64,000 nt of DNA, taken from assembly GCF_014397785.1 (NCBI RefSeq), contig NZ_VZQQ01000007.1, forward strand, positions 1 through 64,000, given 5' to 3'. Source of the DNA: Paraburkholderia podalyriae (GTDB lineage Bacteria; Pseudomonadota; Gammaproteobacteria; Burkholderiales; Burkholderiaceae). This document shows positions 54,365 to 63,884 of the stretch, in pieces. The translations under genes were made by a program, and so were the position numbers. How positions within the stretch are numbered: the first letter of the stretch is position 1; each line of letters opens with the position of its first letter. The notes below the pieces were generated by a model. That model saw nothing but the letters and a program-made list of their open reading frames with translations. It ran no database searches and was not told the DNA's origin.

Positions 54365-54507
54365 CGGCGATCACGATGGCTTAAATAAACTACGCTGAAG
54401 CGTATCGAGGCGCGCGGCGTCGATCGGCAAGCGAGGTTCGACGTCGCGCCTGCCATTGCGGCTCAGGTTTCACGATGGTCATCGCGTCGCGCGCGAAGGA
54501 GCAGGGA

Positions 54508-54741
54508 ATGGAACAGAGCGAAACGGAAACCGCGGCCGAATCGGAGCGCAAAAGGCTGGTCCGCAGCAAGATACACGTGGGCCTCGCGGCGATCGGCACG
54601 TTGGCATCGGTCTTCGGGATCGGCATAGCGATCATCGGCGGTATCAACTATGACCAGACCAAAGTGCTGGTCGGCGCCGGCATCATCGTCGTGTCGACCA
54701 TTCTTTATGTTTCCATGCTTTTCGTCGCCGCCGGTGATTAG
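54508..54741 (+). CDS. small two-helix membrane protein
   Basis: A 77-residue protein: acidic N-terminal region, then two hydrophobic helices (G-L-A-A-I-G-T-L-A-S-V-F-G-I-G-I-A-I-I and V-L-V-G-A-G-I-I-V-V-S-T-I-L-Y-V-S-M). Start at 54508 (MEQSETETAA) follows AAGGAG. Function unknown. Confidence 0.6.
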   Translation: MEQSETETAAESERKRLVRSKIHVGLAAIGTLASVFGIGIAIIGGINYDQTKVLVGAGIIVVSTILYVSMLFVAAGD

Positions 54742-54835
54742 CAAGTTCGCTTGCCCTTAGCGCTCGATCCCGCTGCCGATCCACTTTTGCTATCGACCCC
54801 TCCAATAGTCGAATTGTTCGTGCATCGCACCGCCC

Positions 54836-54858
54836 GTATATTGACTGCAGCGATATAC
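54836..54858. promoter_or_regulatory. T-N11-A palindrome upstream of rhamnose cluster (LysR-type site)
   Basis: GTATAT (54836-54841), 11 bases, then ATATAC (54853-54858): a perfect 6-bp inverted repeat with the T-N11-A spacing that LysR-type regulators prefer. It is 43 bases ahead of the start codon of the first gene of the downstream cluster. Binding by the LysR protein of this region is inference. Confidence 0.5.
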
Positions 54859-54901
54859 AACAACTCGATGGCACGCCACGGCGGCCCACAGGAGCACAGC
54901 A

Positions 54902-55654
54902 ATGAATCGGATCGATCTGGAGGGGCGCGCGGTCGTCATTACCGGCGGCGCGCGCGGCATCGGCTACGCGGTCGCGCAGCGGGCGTTGCGCTCGGGCGCG
55001 TCGGTCGCGTTGTGGGACGTCGATAACGAACGCCTCGCGCGCAGCCAGCGCGAGTTGGGTGAACTCGGCAAGGTCAGCGCCGTCACGGTCGAGCTGACCG
55101 ACGACGCCGCGGTCCAGCAGGCCACCGCGCAAACGGTCGCGGAGCACGGCTCGATCGACGTGCTGATCAACTGCGCGGGCATCACCGGCGGCAACGGCGC
55201 GACGTGGGAGCTCGCGCCCGACATGTGGCGCCGCGTGATCGACGTGAACCTGATCGGCCCGTACCTGACCTGTCGCAACGTCGTGCCGCAGATGCTGAAG
55301 CAGGGCTATGGACGCATCGTCAATATCGCGTCGGTGGCCGGCAAGGAGGGCAATCCGAATGCTTCGCACTACAGCGCGTCGAAAGCGGGGTTGATCGGGC
55401 TCACCAAGTCGCTCGGCAAGGAGCTCGCGACCAGAAACATCCTCGTCAATGCGGTCACGCCGGCCGCGGCCAAGACCGAGATCTTCGATTCGATGTCGCA
55501 GCAGCACATCGACTACATGCTCGCGAAGATTCCGATGAACCGTTTCCTGCTGCCGGAAGAAGCGGCGTCGCTGATCCTGTGGCTGTCTTCCGAAGACTGC
55601 GCGTTCAGCACCGGTTCGGTGTTCGACCTGTCCGGCGGCCGCGCCACCTACTGA
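54902..55654 (+). CDS. SDR dehydrogenase, probable 2-keto-3-deoxy-L-rhamnonate 4-dehydrogenase
   Basis: A 250-residue short-chain dehydrogenase: cofactor motif T-G-G-A-R-G-I-G near the N-terminus and catalytic Y-x3-K (H-Y-S-A-S-K) with a preceding Ser. Placed beside RhmD, it probably oxidises the product 2-keto-3-deoxyrhamnonate in the oxidative rhamnose pathway. The same fold also serves 2-keto-3-deoxyfuconate, so the sugar stereochemistry is not proven. RBS AGGAG. It is first of three catabolic genes in this direction. Confidence 0.8.
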   Translation: MNRIDLEGRAVVITGGARGIGYAVAQRALRSGASVALWDVDNERLARSQRELGELGKVSAVTVELTDDAAVQQATAQTVAEHGSIDVLINCAGITGGNGATWELAPDMWRRVIDVNLIGPYLTCRNVVPQMLKQGYGRIVNIASVAGKEGNPNASHYSASKAGLIGLTKSLGKELATRNILVNAVTPAAAKTEIFDSMSQQHIDYMLAKIPMNRFLLPEEAASLILWLSSEDCAFSTGSVFDLSGGRATY

Positions 55655-55753
55655 GCGCGCTGCCCGCGCATTGCTCACATTTCGCAGCGTATTGCACACG
55701 CGTCGAACGCGCGTTGTCGAACCGCTTCGACGCTTCTCTGACGGAGCCCTTTC

Positions 55754-56932
55754 ATGGCCATGCCTACCATCCGGCACGTGCGTGCCTTCATCGTTCGCGG
55801 CGGCGGCGCGGACTATCACGACCAGGCCGGCGGACACTGGATCGACGATCACATCGCAACGCCGATGGCGCGTTATCCCGAGTATCGCCAGAGCCGCCAG
55901 TCGTTCGGCATCAACGTGCTCGGCACGCTGGTCGTCGAGATCGAAGCGAGCGACGGCACGGTGGGCTTCGCGGTGACGACCGGCGGGGAGATCGGCGCAT
56001 TCATCGTCGAAAAGCATCTCGCGCGTTTTCTCGAAGGGCAACTCGTGACCGACATCGAGAAGATGTGGGATCAGATGTACTTCGCGACGCTGTACTACGG
56101 GCGCAAGGGCATCGTGCTCAACACGATTTCCGGCGTCGATCTCGCGCTGTGGGATCTGCTCGCGAAGGTTCGCAAGGAGCCCGTATATCAACTATTGGGC
56201 GGCCCGGTGCGCGACGAACTGGTGTTCTACGCGACCGGCGCGCGACCTGATCTTGCCAGGGAAATGGGCTTCATCGGCGGTAAGCTGCCGTTGCAGCACG
56301 GTCCCGCGGAAGGCGACGACGGACTCAGGCAGAACCTCGACAAACTCGCCGACATGCGTTCGCGCGTCGGCGACGACTTCTGGCTCATGTATGACTGCTG
56401 GATGAGCCTCGACGTGCGCTATGCGACGCGGCTCGCGCAAGGCGCGCACGAATACGGCCTCAAATGGGTCGAGGAATGTCTTCCGCCCGACGATTACTGG
56501 GGTTACGCCGAACTGCGCCGCAACGTGCCGCGCGGCATGATGGTGTCGACCGGCGAGCACGAGGCGACGCGCTGGGGCTTCCGGATGCTGCTGGAGATGG
56601 AGTGCTGCGATCTGATCCAGCCGGACGTCGGCTGGTGCGGCGGCATCACCGAGATGATCAAGATTTCCGCGCTCGCCGATGCGCACAATGTGATGGTGGT
56701 GCCGCATGGGTCGTCGGTGTACAGCTATCACTTCGTGCTCACGCGTCATAACTCGCCGTTCGCCGAGTTTCTGATGATGGCGCCGAAAGCCGACGAAGTC
56801 GTGCCGATGTTCAATCCGCTGCTGCTCGACGAGCCGGTGCCGGTGAACGGGCGCATGAAGGTGCCGGACACGCCGGGCTTTGGCGTGCGGCTCAATCCGG
56901 ACTGCGCGCTGGTGCGGCCTTATCAGCATTGA
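55754..56932 (+). CDS. rhmD: L-rhamnonate dehydratase (enolase superfamily)
   Basis: A 392-residue enzyme very similar in its signature segments to E. coli RhmD (e.g. [36 protein letters not shown]). Metal-ligand segments D-C-W, V-E-E-C-L and S-T-G-E-H-E and the catalytic V-P-H-G-S-S-V-Y are present. It dehydrates L-rhamnonate to 2-keto-3-deoxy-L-rhamnonate. RBS GGAG lies 7 bases upstream. Confidence 0.93.
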   Translation: MAMPTIRHVRAFIVRGGGADYHDQAGGHWIDDHIATPMARYPEYRQSRQSFGINVLGTLVVEIEASDGTVGFAVTTGGEIGAFIVEKHLARFLEGQLVTDIEKMWDQMYFATLYYGRKGIVLNTISGVDLALWDLLAKVRKEPVYQLLGGPVRDELVFYATGARPDLAREMGFIGGKLPLQHGPAEGDDGLRQNLDKLADMRSRVGDDFWLMYDCWMSLDVRYATRLAQGAHEYGLKWVEECLPPDDYWGYAELRRNVPRGMMVSTGEHEATRWGFRMLLEMECCDLIQPDVGWCGGITEMIKISALADAHNVMVVPHGSSVYSYHFVLTRHNSPFAEFLMMAPKADEVVPMFNPLLLDEPVPVNGRMKVPDTPGFGVRLNPDCALVRPYQH

Positions 56933-56980
56933 ACGTTTTGAACGTGTGCCGAACGGCGAACCCCCGCAAAGGAGACTAAG

Positions 56981-57763
56981 GTGCTGCTCAAGGACAAAGT
57001 CGTGATCGTCACCGGCGGCTCGCGCGGCATCGGACGCGCGATCGCGGTGGCCTGCGCCCGCGAAGGCGCGGACGTGGCGATCAACTACTGGGGCGACAAC
57101 GACGCATCGTATGGCCGCCGCTCGGCGGTCGCGGAAGTGGTCGGCGAAATCGAGGCGTTGGGCCGGCGCGTGATCGCGGTGGAGGGTAACGTCGCGGCGC
57201 GCGAAACCGGTCAGGAGCTGGTGCACCGTACCGTCGACGCGTTCGGCAAGCTCGACGTGCTCGCGAGCAATGCCGGTATCTGCCCATTCCACGCGTTTCT
57301 CGACATGCCCGCGGACGTGCTCGAATCGACGGTCGCGGTCAATCTGAACGGCGCGTTCTTCGTGACGCAGGCCGCCGCGCAGCAGATGAAAAAGCAGGGC
57401 ACCGGCGGCGCGATCGTCGCGACGAGTTCGATCAGCGCATTGGTGGGCGGCGGCATGCAGACGCATTACACGCCGACCAAGGCCGGCGTGCATTCGCTGA
57501 TGCAGTCGTGCGCGATAGCATTGGGGCCGTTCGGCATCCGCTGCAACTCGGTGATGCCCGGCACGATCGCCACTGATCTGAACGCCGAAGACCTCGCCGA
57601 TGAAGCGAAGAAGGCTTACTTCGAGAAGCGCATTCCGCTCGGTCGCCTCGGGCATCCCGACGACGTCGCCGATTGCGTCGTGTTCCTCGCGTCGGACCGC
57701 GCGCGCTATGTGACGGGCGCCGCGCTGCTGGTCGACGGCGGCCTGTTCGTGAACCTGCAATGA
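56981..57763 (+). CDS. SDR dehydrogenase, probable L-rhamnose 1-dehydrogenase
   Basis: A 260-residue short-chain dehydrogenase with T-G-G-S-R-G-I-G and catalytic S-S-I-S...H-Y-T-P-T-K. It resembles NAD(P)-dependent sugar 1-dehydrogenases; in the oxidative pathway this step converts L-rhamnose to L-rhamnono-lactone. A GTG start with AAAGGAG upstream. The cluster context makes rhamnose the most likely sugar. Confidence 0.8.
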   Translation: MLLKDKVVIVTGGSRGIGRAIAVACAREGADVAINYWGDNDASYGRRSAVAEVVGEIEALGRRVIAVEGNVAARETGQELVHRTVDAFGKLDVLASNAGICPFHAFLDMPADVLESTVAVNLNGAFFVTQAAAQQMKKQGTGGAIVATSSISALVGGGMQTHYTPTKAGVHSLMQSCAIALGPFGIRCNSVMPGTIATDLNAEDLADEAKKAYFEKRIPLGRLGHPDDVADCVVFLASDRARYVTGAALLVDGGLFVNLQ

Positions 57764-57782
57764 GCGACGCGCGATGCGGGCG

Positions 57783-58778
57783 TCAATTGACCGTGGCGGG
57801 CGTGGTCGGCGTGCCGGGGGCGGCGGCCGGATTGTCGCGCGTGAGGTTGCGCGAGAAGCCGCGCAGCAGCTCGATCAGACGCAGCGCCGGCTCCGCGAGC
57901 GGCTCTTCCTTGCGCGTGAGAATGCCGAAACCCGCGAGGCTCTTGCCGATTTCGAGCGGCAGCGCGACCAGCAGGCCGCCGCGCACATGATCGCGCACGA
58001 CCGACTCCGGCAGCATCGCGACCGCATCGTAATTCTCGAGCAATTGCAGCGTCGCGAAGATCGACGCGCATTCAGTCAGATTGACCGGCGTGGCGAGCCC
58101 CGCGCGCGCGAGTTCTTCCTCGAACAGCACGCGCGCCGGACTCGTGACCGGTTGCGCCACCCACGGCCACGCAACGAGTTCGCGCAACGTGATGCGGGCG
58201 CGCCGCGCGAGCGGATGCACGGCACGCACGACGAGCAGCAGCGTTTCGCGCGCGAGCGGCTCGAACGTGAAGTCGTTGTGCTGCAAAGGACTGGTCAGAC
58301 GCCCCAGCGCGAGGTCGACCTCGCGGCGATGCAGCAATTGGACGACCTGGTCGCTCGTTTCGCCGAGGATGCGCACGTTGAGCAGCGGGCTTTCGGTCTT
58401 CAGCACGGCGACCGACATCGCCAGCAGATCGGGCGCGGCGCCCATGATCGCGCCGACGGTCAGCTGTCCGTGACCGCCGCGGCGTTTGACGTCGAGGTCT
58501 TCGGCGAAGCGTGTCAGCTCGGCGAGGGCACGGCGCGCGTAAGCGAGCGTGACGACGCCGAGCGGCGTCGGCGTCATGCCGCGCGCGTTGCGCTCGAACA
58601 GCAGGAAGCCGAATGCTTCCTCGATGTCGCCGAGCATGCGGCTTGCGCTCGGTTGCGCGACGTTGACGGCCTCCGCGGCCTGGTGCAGGTTGCGGGCGTC
58701 GTCGAGCGCGACGAGCAGGGCGAGATGCTTGAACTTGAGACGATTGACGAGGGCGACGGCGGCTGAATGTTGGCTCAT
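57783..58778 (-). CDS. LysR-type regulator (GbpR-like) of the rhamnose region
   Basis: A 331-residue LysR protein: N-terminal helix-turn-helix (~15-75; V-N-V-A-Q-P-S-A-S-R-M-L-G-D-I-E) and a periplasmic-binding-like effector domain. Among LysR proteins it resembles the GbpR group, which regulates sugar uptake. It converges on the dehydrogenase gene and diverges from rhaM, with a T-N11-A palindrome between. The start at 58778 (MSQHSAAVAL) fits the family; the longer frame does not. Confidence 0.85.
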   Translation of the reverse strand: MSQHSAAVALVNRLKFKHLALLVALDDARNLHQAAEAVNVAQPSASRMLGDIEEAFGFLLFERNARGMTPTPLGVVTLAYARRALAELTRFAEDLDVKRRGGHGQLTVGAIMGAAPDLLAMSVAVLKTESPLLNVRILGETSDQVVQLLHRREVDLALGRLTSPLQHNDFTFEPLARETLLLVVRAVHPLARRARITLRELVAWPWVAQPVTSPARVLFEEELARAGLATPVNLTECASIFATLQLLENYDAVAMLPESVVRDHVRGGLLVALPLEIGKSLAGFGILTRKEEPLAEPALRLIELLRGFSRNLTRDNPAAAPGTPTTPATVN

Positions 58779-58821
58779 GGTGCCAGTGTGGGGGCCAGTG
58801 CGATTCGGTTTGTGGATCGCC

Positions 58822-58840
58822 CAATCCCAACAACGGATTG
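58822..58840. promoter_or_regulatory. T-N11-A palindrome between the LysR gene and rhaM
   Basis: CAATCC (58822-58827), 7 bases, then GGATTG (58835-58840); within it T58825-N11-A58837 fits a LysR site. It sits in the divergent promoter region 43 bases from the LysR start codon and 59 bases ahead of rhaM. Half-sites differ from the 54836 palindrome. Confidence 0.5.
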
Positions 58841-58899
58841 AGAGGCTATCGACGCAGGAATTATAGTTCGTTGAATGGCGCGACAGGAGACAGGCCGCA

Positions 58900-59217
58900 A
58901 TGGAGACAATCGCTTTCCGGATGGTGCTCAACCCCGGCATGCGCGAAGAATACGAACGGCGTCACGCGCAGATCTGGCCCGAGCTCGTTGACGCGTTGCA
59001 CAACGCGGGCGTGCGCGACTACCGGATTTTCTTCGACCCCGACACGCATCATCTGTTCGCGCTGCTGTCGCGCACCAGCGATCACACGATGGACCAGTTA
59101 TCGCAACTCGACGTGATGCGCAAATGGTGGGATTACATGGCTGACATCATGCAGACCGCGCCGGATCATACACCGCTGTCGCAGACGCTCGAACCGGTCT
59201 TTCATCTCAGTCATTGA
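58900..59217 (+). CDS. rhaM: L-rhamnose mutarotase
   Basis: A 105-residue protein matching RhaM in its core (E-E-Y-E-R-R-H-A-Q-I-W-P-E-L; R-K-W-W-D-Y-M-A-D-I-M), which interconverts alpha and beta L-rhamnose. Length is typical. RBS AGGAGA 9 bases upstream. It starts the second transcription unit. Confidence 0.93.
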   Translation: METIAFRMVLNPGMREEYERRHAQIWPELVDALHNAGVRDYRIFFDPDTHHLFALLSRTSDHTMDQLSQLDVMRKWWDYMADIMQTAPDHTPLSQTLEPVFHLSH

Positions 59218-59291
59218 GTCGCGCTGAACCCAGCTTGACCCCGCGACGACGCACGAACCTCGAAACGCTTTTCACCCGAACAAGGTGCCGC

Positions 59292-60185
59292 ATGCAGGTT
59301 GTCGATTCGCATATCCATCTGTGGGATCTGAAGACGCATCGCTATCCGTGGCTGGAGAACCCGGGCGTGTCGTTCGTCGGCGATGCGCGCGATCTGAAGC
59401 ACGACTACCTGCTCGACGATCTGCTCGGTGAGGCGGGCGACATCGACGTGCTAAAGCTCGTGCACGTCGAGGCGAATCACGATCCGGCCGATCCTGTCGA
59501 AGAGACGCGCTGGTTGCAGTCGATTGCGGATCGCAAAGCTTCGCGCGGCATGCCGAATGCGATCGTCGCGGGCGTGGATCTGTCCGCGCAGAACGCGCCC
59601 GCGTTGCTCGAAGCGCATGCTTCGTTCGCGAATACGCGCGGCATCCGGCAGATTCTGAACGTGCACGACAATAAGCTGTTCGATTACGTCGGCCGTCATT
59701 ACATGCGCGAGTCGCAGTGGCGCGAGCATTTCGCGTTGCTGCGCCGGTACGATCTGTCGTTCGATCTGCAACTCTATCCGTCGCAAATGCAAGAGGCGGC
59801 CGCGCTCGCGCGTGCCCATGCGGACACGCTGTTGATCGTCAATCATGCCGGCATGTTCGTCGATCGTCATAGCGTGGCCGGTTACCGGGCGTGGCGCGAA
59901 GGCATGCGCTTGCTCGCGGCATGTCCGAACATCGCGGTGAAGATCAGCGGGCTCGCGATGTTCGATCATCACTGGACCGTCGAAAGCCTGCGGCCGTACG
60001 TGCTCGAAACGATCGATACGTTCGGCGTCGAACGCGCGATGTTCGCGTCGAACTTTCCGGTCGACCGGCTGTTCGGTTCGTACACGGATTTGTGGAGCGC
60101 GTATGCGGCGATCGTCGCCGATGCGAGCGAGGCTGAAAAAGACGCGCTGTTTCGGCGTAACGCGGAACGCTATTACCGAATCTGA
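59292..60185 (+). CDS. amidohydrolase, probable L-rhamnono-1,4-lactonase
   Basis: A 297-residue COG3618-type amidohydrolase: D-S-H-I-H-L-W-D at the N-terminus (metal-binding H-x-H), V-E-A-N near residue 65, I-V-N-H-A-G later, and A-S-N-F-P-V-D-R-L near the C-terminus. Family members open sugar lactones (fuconolactonase, rhamnonolactonase). The start at 59292 (MQVVDSHIH) places the metal motif at the usual position; an earlier frame overlaps rhaM. Confidence 0.82.
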   Translation: MQVVDSHIHLWDLKTHRYPWLENPGVSFVGDARDLKHDYLLDDLLGEAGDIDVLKLVHVEANHDPADPVEETRWLQSIADRKASRGMPNAIVAGVDLSAQNAPALLEAHASFANTRGIRQILNVHDNKLFDYVGRHYMRESQWREHFALLRRYDLSFDLQLYPSQMQEAAALARAHADTLLIVNHAGMFVDRHSVAGYRAWREGMRLLAACPNIAVKISGLAMFDHHWTVESLRPYVLETIDTFGVERAMFASNFPVDRLFGSYTDLWSAYAAIVADASEAEKDALFRRNAERYYRI

Positions 60186-60239
60186 CGCCGCGCGCGCACG
60201 GACCAAGAACCATAGAAGCAACCGCTCAGGAGACACGCA

Positions 60240-61769
60240 GTGCAGCCATCCCATTCCGCGGTGCCGCGACTCGAGTTGCGGCACGCGAGCAAATCCTTCG
60301 GCCGGGTGCGCGCGTTGTCCGACGGCGATCTCGTGCTGTGGCCAGGCGAGGTGCATGCGCTGCTCGGCGAGAACGGCGCGGGCAAATCGACGCTCGTCAA
60401 AATTCTCGCCGGCGTGCATCAGCCCGATGCCGGCGAGTTGCTGGTGAACGGCGAGCCACGCCGCTTCGCAACACCGGCCGAAGCACGCGACGCCGGGCTT
60501 GCGGTCATCTATCAGGAGCCGACGCTGTTCTTCGATCTGTCGATCGCGGAGAACATCTTCATGGGCCGGCAGCCGGTCGACCGCTTCGGCCGCATCCAGT
60601 ACGACACGATGCATCGCGAAGTGGACGGATTGCTGGCGTCGCTCGGCGTCGAGCTGCGCGCGGATCAACTGGTGCGTGGTCTGTCGATCGCGGATCAGCA
60701 GGTGATCGAAATCGCGAAGGCGTTGTCGCTGAACGCGAGCGTGCTGATCATGGATGAACCGACGGCCGCGTTGTCGCTGCCCGAAGTCGAGCGGCTCTTC
60801 GCGATCGTGCGCAGGCTGCGCGAACGCGACGTCGCGATTCTGTTCATCACGCACCGCCTCGACGAAGTGTTCACGCTGACGCAGCGCGTGACGATCATGC
60901 GCGACGGCGCGAAAGTCTTCGACGCACTAACCGCCGATCTGACCACCGACGCGATCGTCGCCAAGATGGTCGGCCGCGATCTGGAAACGTTCTATCCGAA
61001 GGCCGATTGCACGCCCGGCGACGTGCGTCTGTCGGTGCGCGGCCTGACGCGCATCGGCGTGTTCAAGGACGTCTCGTTCGACGTGCGCGCGGGCGAGATC
61101 GTCGCGCTCGCGGGCCTCGTCGGCGCGGGACGCAGCGAGGTCGCGCGTGCGATCTTCGGCATCGATCCGCTCGACTCCGGCGAAGTATGGCTGGCCGGCA
61201 AGCGGCTCGACACCGGCAAGCCCGCGGCCGCGGTGCGCGCTGGGCTCGCGCTGGTGCCGGAAGATCGTCGCCAGCAAGGGCTCGCGCTCGAACTGAGCAT
61301 CGCGCGCAATGCGTCGATGACGGTGCTCGGCCGGCTCGTGCGGCATGGCCTCGTTTCGACGCGCAGCGAAACGCAGCTCGCCAACAAGTGGGGCACGCGT
61401 CTGCGCCTGAAAGCGGGCGACCCGAGCGCGCCGGTCGGCACGCTGTCGGGCGGTAACCAGCAGAAGGTCGTGCTCGGCAAGTGGCTCGCCACCGGCCCGA
61501 AAGTGCTGATCATCGACGAACCGACGCGCGGCATCGACGTTGGCGCGAAAGCCGAGGTGTATGGCGCGCTGGCCGAACTCGTGCGCGATGGCATGGCCGT
61601 GCTGATGATTTCGAGCGAGCTGCCCGAAGTGCTCGGCATGGCCGATCGCGTGCTCGTGATGCACGAAGGCCGCATCAGCGCGGAAATCGCGCGCGCCGAC
61701 GCGAACGAGGAGCGCATCATGGGCGCCGCGCTCGGTCAGGGACTCTCACCATTGGGACGTGCAGCATGA
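60240..61769 (+). CDS. rhaT: rhamnose ABC transporter ATP-binding protein
   Basis: A 509-residue tandem ATPase with two nucleotide-binding domains (RbsA/XylG class). The first has Walker [10 protein letters not shown] and Walker B L-I-M-D-E-P-T, but the signature is degenerate (L-S-I-A-D-Q-Q). The second has a degenerate P-loop (G-L-V-G-A-G-R-S-E) and a good L-S-G-G-N-Q-Q. A GTG start follows AGGAGA. The gene order matches RhaT-P-Q(-S) of rhizobial rhamnose importers. Confidence 0.88.
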   Translation: MQPSHSAVPRLELRHASKSFGRVRALSDGDLVLWPGEVHALLGENGAGKSTLVKILAGVHQPDAGELLVNGEPRRFATPAEARDAGLAVIYQEPTLFFDLSIAENIFMGRQPVDRFGRIQYDTMHREVDGLLASLGVELRADQLVRGLSIADQQVIEIAKALSLNASVLIMDEPTAALSLPEVERLFAIVRRLRERDVAILFITHRLDEVFTLTQRVTIMRDGAKVFDALTADLTTDAIVAKMVGRDLETFYPKADCTPGDVRLSVRGLTRIGVFKDVSFDVRAGEIVALAGLVGAGRSEVARAIFGIDPLDSGEVWLAGKRLDTGKPAAAVRAGLALVPEDRRQQGLALELSIARNASMTVLGRLVRHGLVSTRSETQLANKWGTRLRLKAGDPSAPVGTLSGGNQQKVVLGKWLATGPKVLIIDEPTRGIDVGAKAEVYGALAELVRDGMAVLMISSELPEVLGMADRVLVMHEGRISAEIARADANEERIMGAALGQGLSPLGRAA

Positions 61770-62821
61770 TGCGCCATTCGACCCATCCCGCGCCGGTGCG
61801 GCAATCGCTGCCCAAGCGTTCCGCCGCTTCGTCGGGCGGTCTCGTCGCGAACATCGCGAAGAGCCGCGAAACCACGTTGTTCGTCGTGCTGATCCTGCTG
61901 ATCGTGGGGACCGGGCTCGCGAAGCCGCAGTTCCTGAATCTGCAGAATCTGCGCGACGTGCTGCTGAACGTGTCGATCATCGGTCTGCTGACGGCCGGCA
62001 TGACCGTCGTGATTCTGATGCGGCATATCGATCTGTCGGTCGGCTCGACGGTGGGTGTCAGCGCATACGCGGTGGGGAGCCTGTACGTTGCGTTTCCGCA
62101 TATGCCGGTGCTCGTCGCGCTGGCCGCGGGGCTCGCGATCGGGCTCGTCGCGGGCGGCATCAATGCGTTGCTGGTCGCGGTGGGGCGCGTGCCGTCGCTG
62201 GTCGCGACGCTGTCGACGCTGTATATCTTTCGTGGGGCCGATTACGCGTGGGTGCACGGCGGCCAGATCAACGCGACCAGCCTGCCCGACGCGTACTCGC
62301 GGCTCGCGACCGGCACGCTGCTCGGCATCCCGACGCTCGCGCTGATCGCGATCGTCGTACTTGCCGGCCTGTCGGTGTATCTGAAGCAGTTTCGCGGCGG
62401 TCGCGAGCACTACGCGATCGGCTCGAATCCAGAGGCCGCGCGGCTCGCGGGCGTGAACGTCGAGCGGCGCGTGATGTCGGGCTTTCTGCTGTCCGGCGCG
62501 ATTGCGGGCTTTGCCGGCGCATTGTGGCTCGCGCGCTTCGGCACCGTCGATGCCAGCACCGCGAAGGGCATCGAATTGCAGGTCGTCGCGGCGGCGGTGG
62601 TCGGCAGTGTCGCGATTACGGGCGGCGTCGGCACGATCCTCGGCGCGACGCTCGGTGCGCTCGTGCTCGGCGTGATCAGCATCGCGCTCGTCGTGCTGCA
62701 CGTGTCGCCGTTCTGGGAGCAGGCGATCCAGGGCGCGCTGATCGTTGCCGCGATCGCCGCCGATACGCTGCTGGCCCGCTCCGTCGCCAAACGCATGATG
62801 AGGAAACGCGATCATGGCTAA
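61766..62821 (+). CDS. rhaP: rhamnose ABC transporter permease
   Basis: A 351-residue polytopic protein of the CUT2 permease family with the motif [11 protein letters not shown] and a conserved [12 protein letters not shown] near the C-terminus. The ATG overlaps the rhaT stop (ATGA). It forms the channel with RhaQ. Confidence 0.88.
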   Translation: MMRHSTHPAPVRQSLPKRSAASSGGLVANIAKSRETTLFVVLILLIVGTGLAKPQFLNLQNLRDVLLNVSIIGLLTAGMTVVILMRHIDLSVGSTVGVSAYAVGSLYVAFPHMPVLVALAAGLAIGLVAGGINALLVAVGRVPSLVATLSTLYIFRGADYAWVHGGQINATSLPDAYSRLATGTLLGIPTLALIAIVVLAGLSVYLKQFRGGREHYAIGSNPEAARLAGVNVERRVMSGFLLSGAIAGFAGALWLARFGTVDASTAKGIELQVVAAAVVGSVAITGGVGTILGATLGALVLGVISIALVVLHVSPFWEQAIQGALIVAAIAADTLLARSVAKRMMRKRDHG

Positions 62822-63845
62822 ACCCGATTCCGCGCTGCTCACGCGCAAGCGCGAAACGCCGCTGCAATGGGAAGTGTTGCTGGTGATCGTGCTGATCGCG
62901 TCGCTGGTGCTGGGGCGCTGGCTGTCGCCGGTGTTTCTGAGCGGCGCGAACCTGAGCAACGTGCTCGCCGATCTGACCGAGATCGCGCTGATGGCGCTGC
63001 CGATGACGCTGATCATCGTCGCCGCCGAAATCGATCTGTCGGTCGCGTCGGTGCTGGGCGCATCGAGCGCGTTGATGGGCGTGCTGTGGCACATGGGCCT
63101 GCCGATGCCGGTCGTGATCGTTCTGGTTCTGGCTGCGGGCGCGTTGGCGGGTCTGCTGAACGGACTCGTGATCGTCAGGCTGAACCTGCCGTCGCTCGCG
63201 GTCACGATCGGTACGCTCGCGCTATTTCGCGGTCTCGCGTATGTGCTGCTCGGCGATCAGGCGGTCGCGGATTTTCCGGCCGCTTATACGGCGTTCGGCA
63301 TGAACACGCTCGGGCCCACGTTCATTCCGTTGCCGTTCGTCATCGTGATCGTCGCCGCCGTGCTATTCACCGTGTTGCTGCAAGCCACCGCGTTCGGCCG
63401 CAGCCTGTATGCGATCGGCGCGAATCCGACCGCCGCCGCGTTCTCCGGCATCGAGGTCGCGAAGATCCGCTTGCGCCTGTTCGTGCTGTCGGGTCTCGTC
63501 AGCGCGCTCGCCGGCATCGTCTATACGTTGCGTTTCACGAGTGCGCGCGGCGATAACGGCGAAGGCTTCGAGCTGTCGGTGATCGCGGCGGTGCTGTTCG
63601 GTGGCGTCAGCATTTTCGGCGGACGCGGCTCGATGGTCGGCGTGCTGTTGTCGCTGCTGATCATCGGCGTGCTGAAGAACGCGTTGACGCTCGACGACGT
63701 ATCGAGCGAAACGCTGACCATCGTGACCGGCGTGCTGCTGCTCGCGTCGGTGCTGATCCCGAACCTCGTCGCGCGCTGGCGTGCGGCGCGCGACCGGCGT
63801 TTCATCGCGAAGTCCGCCGCCGCGTCTTCTTCATCCCCGACCTAG
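62814..63845 (+). CDS. rhaQ: rhamnose ABC transporter permease
   Basis: A 343-residue CUT2 permease with A-A-E-I-D-L-S-V-A-S-V and V-L-F-G-G-V-S-I-F-G-G-R-G. It overlaps rhaP by 8 bases, consistent with a heterodimeric channel. The tail is Ala/Ser-rich. Confidence 0.88.
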   Translation: MAKPDSALLTRKRETPLQWEVLLVIVLIASLVLGRWLSPVFLSGANLSNVLADLTEIALMALPMTLIIVAAEIDLSVASVLGASSALMGVLWHMGLPMPVVIVLVLAAGALAGLLNGLVIVRLNLPSLAVTIGTLALFRGLAYVLLGDQAVADFPAAYTAFGMNTLGPTFIPLPFVIVIVAAVLFTVLLQATAFGRSLYAIGANPTAAAFSGIEVAKIRLRLFVLSGLVSALAGIVYTLRFTSARGDNGEGFELSVIAAVLFGGVSIFGGRGSMVGVLLSLLIIGVLKNALTLDDVSSETLTIVTGVLLLASVLIPNLVARWRAARDRRFIAKSAAASSSSPT

Positions 63846-63884
63846 CTTCCCCTTTCTATCCAACAACAACGCAGGAGACACTTC

